Shown: positions 5,894 to 10,131 of the stretch, one piece after another
Layout: every line of letters starts with the position of its first letter
How positions within the stretch are numbered: the stretch's first letter is position 1
NCBI GenBank assembly: GCA_030655095.1
Contig: JAURWF010000042.1
Location: 1 to 10,131 of the forward strand
Direction: 5' to 3'
DNA from: a bacterium
Lineage (GTDB): Bacteria; Patescibacteriota; Patescibacteriia; Patescibacteriales; GWC2-42-12
Length of the DNA: 10,131 nt
Made by a program: the position numbers and the translations under genes
Notes under the pieces: model-generated
What the model saw: only the letters and a program-made list of their open reading frames with translations
Database searches by the model: none
Told to the model about the DNA's origin: nothing

Positions 5894-7057
5894 TTATTTA
5901 ACTTGTTTTAATTGATATTTGCCATCTTTTAGCCTCTCAAATCTTTTTTTATCCATCAATGCTAAATTAATAGTAGCCTCTCTGACAAACCTTTGCTCTA
6001 AAACTTTAGCAATAATTTCATCACGACTCAATGGCAAATTACTTTGCTCTAAAATATTTTTAACAACATCAATAACTGCCCCTTTGCAATAGCCCCACTC
6101 TTTTAAGCCATATAAACCACGACCAACCAAAACATATTTATTATCTAGAATTAACTCATTATGAACAGTAGCAGCATTAGCTTGTTTTTTGTCAAAAATT
6201 ACTTGATTTATTTTATCAGCTATCTCAACAAAATGCATCGGTTTGCCTTGATTCTTTAAAATAAGATAAATCTTATCGTTAACAGTTTTTGGATTAATTT
6301 CTCGCCAATTACTAATCCCCCATTTACCAAATCTATTTTGTCCAATATTTTTAATAGTCTTTAAAAAAGAGTGAACTATTTTTTCTGAAGATAAATTATT
6401 AGATATTTCAAATTTTTCTTCATTCTTTTTATAGCTAGCCAGCCCCTTCGTTAATTTCACCAATCCCTCAATTGTCATTGTACTCTTTAATTCATTAATT
6501 TTCTCTAATAATTCTTCAACTAAAACTTCCAAATGTTCCAAAGATTGATGCTTTAACTTAAATAAATTCTTAAAATATTTTGATTTTTTTATTTCCTCAA
6601 ACTCATTAAATAAAAATTTAGAAATTAAAAAATTAAAATGCCTACGATGAATATCAATATCTTTACTTTTTGTTTGATAAGCGCCAGTTGAAATATTAAC
6701 TAAATTATCAAGCATATATTCTTTTTCCATTAAACCACCGTGTGCTTCTAGTAATTGATTAATCACTTTTTTTAAACCGCTTATGTCTTTATTTGAATCT
6801 TCTAACTGCCTTATTTTTTTAATACTAGCAGTTTCAATTTGCCGGATTCGTTCACGAGTAAGTTTATGAATTTGACCAATTTTTTCTAAAGTCTCTTTAC
6901 AATTTCCAAACAAACCAAACCGTTTTGTTAACACATCACGCTCTCTATTATTTAATTTATTAAACAAATTATTAATCAATTCAACAACATCCAAGCGAGA
7001 GACTTCCTCTGCTTGGTTATTAATAATTATTTGGTCTAAAATTGATTTATTTTCCAT
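5894..7057 (-). CDS. Sigma-region-4 / HARE-HTH transcriptional regulator
   Basis: A 387-residue protein with a modular build. Residues 36-87 are sigma-70 region 4: RERDVLTKRFGL, then TLEKIGQIHKLTRERIRQIE, the helix-turn-helix that in sigma factors reads the -35 box. There is no region 2 for -10 recognition, so it cannot be a full sigma factor. Residues 90-250 are helical and unrecognised. Residues about 257-325 form a HARE-HTH winged helix (ending GRGLYGLKEWGY), the fold found in the RNA polymerase delta subunit; a second winged-helix-like unit follows (326-385). It probably binds DNA, RNA polymerase or both as an accessory regulator. I use the ATG at 7057; an upstream ATG (7120) would add 21 residues encoded across its own promoter. 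It diverges from mreB and ends at a strong hairpin terminator. Confidence 0.82.
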   Translation of the reverse strand: MENKSILDQIIINNQAEEVSRLDVVELINNLFNKLNNRERDVLTKRFGLFGNCKETLEKIGQIHKLTRERIRQIETASIKKIRQLEDSNKDISGLKKVINQLLEAHGGLMEKEYMLDNLVNISTGAYQTKSKDIDIHRRHFNFLISKFLFNEFEEIKKSKYFKNLFKLKHQSLEHLEVLVEELLEKINELKSTMTIEGLVKLTKGLASYKKNEEKFEISNNLSSEKIVHSFLKTIKNIGQNRFGKWGISNWREINPKTVNDKIYLILKNQGKPMHFVEIADKINQVIFDKKQANAATVHNELILDNKYVLVGRGLYGLKEWGYCKGAVIDVVKNILEQSNLPLSRDEIIAKVLEQRFVREATINLALMDKKRFERLKDGKYQLKQVK

Positions 7058-7064
7058 AAAAACT

Positions 7065-7093
7065 AATATGACATACTTTTTTCTATAAGTCAA
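7065..7093 (-). promoter_or_regulatory. Promoter of the sigma-like gene, near-leaderless
   Basis: Minus-strand TTGACT (7088-7093, 5 of 6 to consensus), a 17-base spacer, then CATATT (7065-7070, 4 of 6) with TG one base upstream. Transcription should begin at about 7058-7057, the A of the ATG. This placement argues against translation from the upstream ATG at 7120, which lies outside such a transcript. Confidence 0.6.
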
Positions 7094-7103
7094 ATCTTTT
7101 GAC
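7089..7103. promoter_or_regulatory. Inverted repeat over both divergent -35 boxes (possible operator)
   Basis: GTCAAA-TCT-TTTGAC is a perfect palindrome with 6-base arms and a 3-base spacer. It covers the -35 box of the minus-strand regulator and nearly all of the TTGACA of the candidate mreB promoter. A dimeric protein bound here would affect both genes. It may also simply be two opposed -35 boxes, each TTGAC, back to back. Confidence 0.5.
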
Positions 7104-7128
7104 AGAAAACCAATTTTCAAGGTAAGCT
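7099..7128 (+). promoter_or_regulatory. Candidate promoter of mreB-mreC-murB
   Basis: A perfect -35 hexamer TTGACA (7099-7104) is followed after 18 bases by TAAGCT (7123-7128), only 3 of 6 to the -10 consensus. If used, transcription would start near 7135 and the whole 189-bp tandem array would be transcribed as part of a leader of about 220 bases. No better promoter was seen inside or after the array. Confidence 0.4.
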
Positions 7129-7151
7129 AAAAGAGTTCATAAACTTTTGTC

Positions 7152-7340
7152 TTTAAAGACTTTAAAGACTTTAAGGACTTTAAGGACTTTAAGGACTTTA
7201 TAGACTTTATAGACTTTATAGACTTTAAAGACTTTAAAGACTTTAAAGACTTTAAGGACTTTATAGACTTTAAAGACTTTACGGACTTTACGGACTTTAT
7301 AGACTTTACGGACTTTACAGACTTTATAGACTTTACGGAC
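7152..7340. repeat. 9-bp tandem array, 21 units, upstream of mreB
   Basis: Twenty-one consecutive 9-base units, no indels, every one of the form TTTA-NN-GAC. The seven framework positions never change; only positions 5-6 vary, giving in order AA, AA, AG, AG, AG, TA, TA, TA, AA, AA, AA, AG, TA, AA, CG, CG, TA, CG, CA, TA, CG. Position 5 is A, T or C and position 6 is always a purine. The array is bounded by ACTTTTGTC (7143-7151) on the left and TTTTGAC (7341-7347) on the right, and ends 15 bases before the mreB ATG. Runs of identical neighbours suggest local unit duplication. Confidence 0.95.
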
Positions 7341-7355
7341 TTTTGACTAACCCCT

Positions 7356-8399
7356 ATGTTTAATAAATTTTTTGGAAAATTTAGCAAAGACCTTGGAATA
7401 GATTTAGGTACAGCCAATACTCTAGTCTATACACCAGAGAAAGGTATTATTATTAATGAGCCGTCAGTAGTAGCAATAAATATGCGAACTGATGAGATTT
7501 TAGCTGTAGGCACTGAAGCCAAAAAAATGCTAGGAAAAACACCTAGCCACATCCAAGTCATTAAGCCTTTAGTTGACGGAGTAATTTCTGATTTTGAGGT
7601 AACAGAAAAAATGCTTAAATATTTTATTGATAAAGTCCACTCGGAATATTTTACTTTAATTCCTCGCCCACGAGTAATTATTGGAATTCCACTGGACATT
7701 ACTGAAGTTGAAAAAAAGGCAGTTGAAGATGCTGCTAAATCTGCCGGCGCTCGCGAAGTTTTTCTCATTGAACAATCTATGGCAGCAGCGGTAGGCACTC
7801 GTTTCGCAGTAACTGATCCTACTGCTACTATGATAGTTGATATCGGTGGCGGCACAACAGAAATCGCAGTTATTTCACTAGGCGGTGTAGTCACATGGAA
7901 AACTTTACGATTAGCAGGCAATGCTCTTGATAATGACATTATTCAATATGTCCGCGAAGAATTTAATATCTTAATAGGAGAACAAGTAGCAGAAAATGTT
8001 AAAATAAGAATCGGCTCAGTCGCTCCATTAAAAGAAACTTTAACAATGTCGCTTCGTGGCAGAGATTTAATTAATGGCTTGCCAAAAGAAGTAACAATAA
8101 CAGATGCTCACATCAGAGAAGCAATGTCTAAAATAACTAATCAAATAATTGAAAATATAAAAATTACCCTAGAAACCACTCCCCCTGAATTAGTGGCCGA
8201 TATTTATGAACATGGAATTGTTTTAACTGGTGGCGGAGCACTTCTTCGTAATTTAGATAAAGAAATCGCTCAAGCAACCAAAATTCCAGTAAGAATTGCT
8301 GACGATCCACTTACTTGCGTAGCCAGAGGAACAGGAGCTCTATTAACAGATCAAGAACTACTTAAAAAAATCATCTCCCCTGCTAATGAAAAATACTAG
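7356..8399 (+). CDS. mreB: Rod shape-determining protein MreB
   Basis: A full-length (347-residue) bacterial actin. It polymerises on the inner membrane face and positions the cell-wall elongation machinery. The N-terminus MFNKFFGKFS is amphipathic and suited to membrane binding. The nucleotide pocket is intact: phosphate-1 loop DLGTANT (16-22), phosphate-2 loop DIGGGTTEIAVIS (162-174) and adenosine motif GGGALLRN (292-299). Where most MreB proteins read EEPMAAA, this one reads EQSMAAA (139-145), close to the catalytic residues. The ATG at 7356 gives the expected N-terminus for the family; it has no Shine-Dalgarno sequence and is preceded by CCCCT. It overlaps mreC by 14 bases, showing tight coupling. 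Stop is TAG. Confidence 0.97.
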   Translation: MFNKFFGKFSKDLGIDLGTANTLVYTPEKGIIINEPSVVAINMRTDEILAVGTEAKKMLGKTPSHIQVIKPLVDGVISDFEVTEKMLKYFIDKVHSEYFTLIPRPRVIIGIPLDITEVEKKAVEDAAKSAGAREVFLIEQSMAAAVGTRFAVTDPTATMIVDIGGGTTEIAVISLGGVVTWKTLRLAGNALDNDIIQYVREEFNILIGEQVAENVKIRIGSVAPLKETLTMSLRGRDLINGLPKEVTITDAHIREAMSKITNQIIENIKITLETTPPELVADIYEHGIVLTGGGALLRNLDKEIAQATKIPVRIADDPLTCVARGTGALLTDQELLKKIISPANEKY

Positions 8400-9225
8400 T
8401 AAATTTAGTTTTAAAAAATACATTATTTTTATAATAGTAGCTGGTCTACTTATTTTTTTGCATTTTTTAAAAATTTTATCTCCAATAGAATCATATATTA
8501 GTTATTGGCTTAATCCTGTTTCAAAAAACCTCTATTCTTTAAGTTCTAACTTACGCTCTACCTACAATGAGCAAACAAATAAACAAATTTTAATAGACAA
8601 AATAAAACAATTAGAAAATCAGTCAAACAAACTTATTATAGAAAATGTAAAATTGAAAATTTTAGAAGAAGAAAACCAGATTCTACGCCAAAACCTAAAA
8701 TTTTTTACTAAAAACCAATATAATTATAAAATAGCAAATATAATTTCTCGTGGCGAATCTGCTGACTTAGTCAAAGGAAATCAAATAATCATTATTAACA
8801 AAGGGTCAGCTGATGGATTATCGCCAGGATTACCCGTAATTAGTCCTGACGTCTATGGTCTTAAAAATCAAGGATTAATTATTGGAAAAATTATTGCAGT
8901 AAAAGATAATTTATCAGAAATTTGTTTACTTAATAATCAAAATTGTAAATTAGCTTGTTCTATATTAGGTCAAACAAAAACCAGCGGTATTGTTCATGGC
9001 GAACTAGGATTAACAATAAAAATGGAATTTATTCCACAAATAGAAAAAATCAACAAAGACGATACTGTCATTACTTCTGGTTTAGAACAAAATATTCCTC
9101 AAGGTTTAGTTGTAGGCAAAATAACAAAAGTAGTTCAAGACAATAATGAATTATGGCAAAGCGCTACTATTGAGCCGTTAATTAACTTTGATAATTTAAC
9201 AATTATTTCTGTTTTATTGCCCTAA
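8386..9225 (+). CDS. mreC: Rod shape-determining protein MreC
   Basis: A 279-residue elongasome scaffold linking MreB to the wall synthases. It has a basic N-terminus, a membrane segment (about 12-30), a coiled coil (about 62-105) that mediates dimerisation, and the MreC beta-barrel domains (116-277). Typical stretches are NKGSADGLSPGLPVIS (138-153), GLIIGKI (163-169) and SGLEQNIPQGLVVGKI (231-246). Length and order match the family. The ATG lies inside the 3' end of mreB. No Shine-Dalgarno sequence is evident, so translational coupling is likely. The next gene is murB rather than the usual mreD. Confidence 0.95.
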   Translation: MKNTSKFSFKKYIIFIIVAGLLIFLHFLKILSPIESYISYWLNPVSKNLYSLSSNLRSTYNEQTNKQILIDKIKQLENQSNKLIIENVKLKILEEENQILRQNLKFFTKNQYNYKIANIISRGESADLVKGNQIIIINKGSADGLSPGLPVISPDVYGLKNQGLIIGKIIAVKDNLSEICLLNNQNCKLACSILGQTKTSGIVHGELGLTIKMEFIPQIEKINKDDTVITSGLEQNIPQGLVVGKITKVVQDNNELWQSATIEPLINFDNLTIISVLLP

Positions 9226-9231
9226 AATCAT

Positions 9232-10131
9232 ATGAAAATAGAGAAAAATAAAATATTAGCACCAATGACCAGCTTTAAAATTGGTGGGATTGCTAAGTTT
9301 TTTATAGAAGTAAAAAATGCTGAAGAAATAAAAGAAGCTATTGCTTGGGCAAAAATGAAAAAAGAAAAAATTATTTTTTTTGCTGGCGGAAGTAATGTTT
9401 TAATAAATGACGCTAAAATAAACTGCTTAGTAATTAAACTATCTAATACAAGTTTATTAATCAATAACAACGAACTCGTCTGTGGGGCTGGACTTAGTTT
9501 AGCGCGAGCAGTAAAAACAACAATTGATCATAATTTAACGGGACTAGAATGGGCAATCGGTATACCAGGAACTGTTGGCGGAGCAATTTATGGTAATGCT
9601 GGCGCTTTTGACAAAAATATGGCAACAATTGTGAAAACTATTGTTGCTTATAACATAAAAAATAATATTTTTTCCACTTTTTCTAATAAACAATGCTGTT
9701 TTGATTATCGCGACTCTATTTTTAAACAAACAAGCAATTTAATTATTACTAAAATTCACTTAACTCTAACAAACGAGTCACCAAAAAAAATCAAAGAGTT
9801 AATCAATAAATATATTTTATACAGAAACACGACTCAACCAAAAGGTTTTAGTGCCGGCAGTATTTTTAAAAATTTAACTTTTGATTATGTAAATTCCGTA
9901 AACCAAGATTTAGCCCTACAAGCTAAAAAAGCTGGCATAATTAATAATAACAAAATAGCAACAAGCTGGATTATTGATAAATTAGGCTTAAAAAACAAAC
10001 AAATAGGTGACGCTAAAATTAGTGAAAAACATGCTGGCTTTATTTTAAATATAGACAAAGCTAAGGCCAAAGATGTTATAGATTTAATTAATTTTATTAA
10101 ACAACAAACTCAAAAAAAATATAATATTAAA
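9232..10131 (+). CDS. murB: UDP-N-acetylenolpyruvoylglucosamine reductase MurB (3' end beyond window)
   Basis: MurB reduces UDP-GlcNAc-enolpyruvate to UDP-MurNAc with FAD and NADPH in the cytoplasm, the second committed step of peptidoglycan synthesis. The open frame runs from the ATG at 9232 to the right edge (300 codons, no stop), so it is cut by the window. Visible features are the N-terminal LAPMTSFKIGG (9-19), FAD-binding AGGSNVLI (51-58), LEWAIGIPGTVGGAIYGNAG (105-124), the active-site YRDSIF (159-164), SAGSIFKN (207-214) with the proton-donating Ser210, and SEKHAGFILN (264-273). Only the last residues, including the expected catalytic Glu near the C-terminus, are missing. It starts six bases after the mreC stop, so it belongs to the same transcript. 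Confidence 0.95.
   Translation, partial: MKIEKNKILAPMTSFKIGGIAKFFIEVKNAEEIKEAIAWAKMKKEKIIFFAGGSNVLINDAKINCLVIKLSNTSLLINNNELVCGAGLSLARAVKTTIDHNLTGLEWAIGIPGTVGGAIYGNAGAFDKNMATIVKTIVAYNIKNNIFSTFSNKQCCFDYRDSIFKQTSNLIITKIHLTLTNESPKKIKELINKYILYRNTTQPKGFSAGSIFKNLTFDYVNSVNQDLALQAKKAGIINNNKIATSWIIDKLGLKNKQIGDAKISEKHAGFILNIDKAKAKDVIDLINFIKQQTQKKYNIK

Noticed and set aside
7058..7120. N-terminal 21-residue extension of the sigma-like protein (ATG at 7120)
   Set aside because: This stretch contains the predicted -35/-10 promoter and the inverted repeat, and the residues resemble no part of the family. The ATG at 7057 fits the transcript start.
7152..7340. CRISPR array
   Set aside because: The repeats are contiguous 9-mers with no spacers, and there are no cas genes nearby.
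7351..7355. CCCCT motif before mreB, also near the mreC start (8377-8381), as an unusual translation signal
   Set aside because: Only two of the eight genes show it and one instance lies within mreB coding sequence, so chance is the simpler explanation.
7127..7417. Minus-strand open frame of 96 codons rich in KSxKSL repeats
   Set aside because: It is the minus-strand translation of the 9-bp array plus the start of mreB read backwards. A 9-base period always gives a 3-residue peptide repeat, and no independent start signal or family similarity is seen.
7427..7939. Minus-strand open frame of 170 codons inside mreB
   Set aside because: It is antisense to a well-conserved mreB reading frame and has no recognisable domain.
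9228..10070. Three minus-strand open frames within the murB region
   Set aside because: They are antisense to murB, whose full set of motifs reads uninterrupted on the plus strand.

Overview
The window looks like a chromosomal stretch from a candidate-phyla-radiation bacterium (Patescibacteria, probably Parcubacteria-like). It is AT-rich (about one third G+C by eye). None of its eight genes has a clear Shine-Dalgarno sequence. It also carries a set of genes I associate with that group: a sigma-region-4/HARE-HTH protein without sigma region 2, a two-gene VirD4/HerA-like ATPase with a membrane partner, and a compact mreB-mreC-murB cluster. The taxonomic call is an inference from gene content. 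All stop codons visible here are TAA or TAG.

Layout. Five genes lie on the minus strand between 247 and 7057. In transcription order they are the sigma-like regulator (5894-7057, followed by a hairpin terminator), a single-pass membrane protein (4346-5803), a VirD4/HerA-type ATPase with a zinc ribbon (2512-4269), a membrane glycosyltransferase (951-2468) and a FtsB/DivIC-type division protein (247-699). Three genes lie on the plus strand: mreB (7356-8399), mreC (8386-9225) and murB (9232 to beyond the right edge). The two groups diverge from a 298-base region (7058-7355) that holds a promoter for the regulator, a candidate promoter for mreB, a perfect 6-bp-arm inverted repeat covering both -35 boxes, and a 189-bp tandem array.

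How the genes fit together. MreB, MreC, MurB and the FtsB/DivIC-like protein serve wall growth, cell shape and division. The glycosyltransferase probably makes or exports a surface polysaccharide. The ATPase and its partner look like a membrane DNA- or protein-pumping machine, but no relaxase, VirB4 or pilin is present, so conjugation is not shown.

The least ordinary content is the repeats. A 9-bp unit TTTA(A/T/C)(A/G)GAC occurs as 21 exact-length copies before mreB. It recurs as an 11-copy, partly decayed array reaching into the glycosyltransferase stop codon, and as two inverted copies just before that gene's start. A second family, with ends TGTCATTGCGAG and GCAATCTC, occurs at 784-855 and 4281-4318, with a looser relative near 129-155. 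Each copy lies next to a short-period tandem array. The copy at 4281-4318 also creates a false N-terminal extension on the ATPase open frame.
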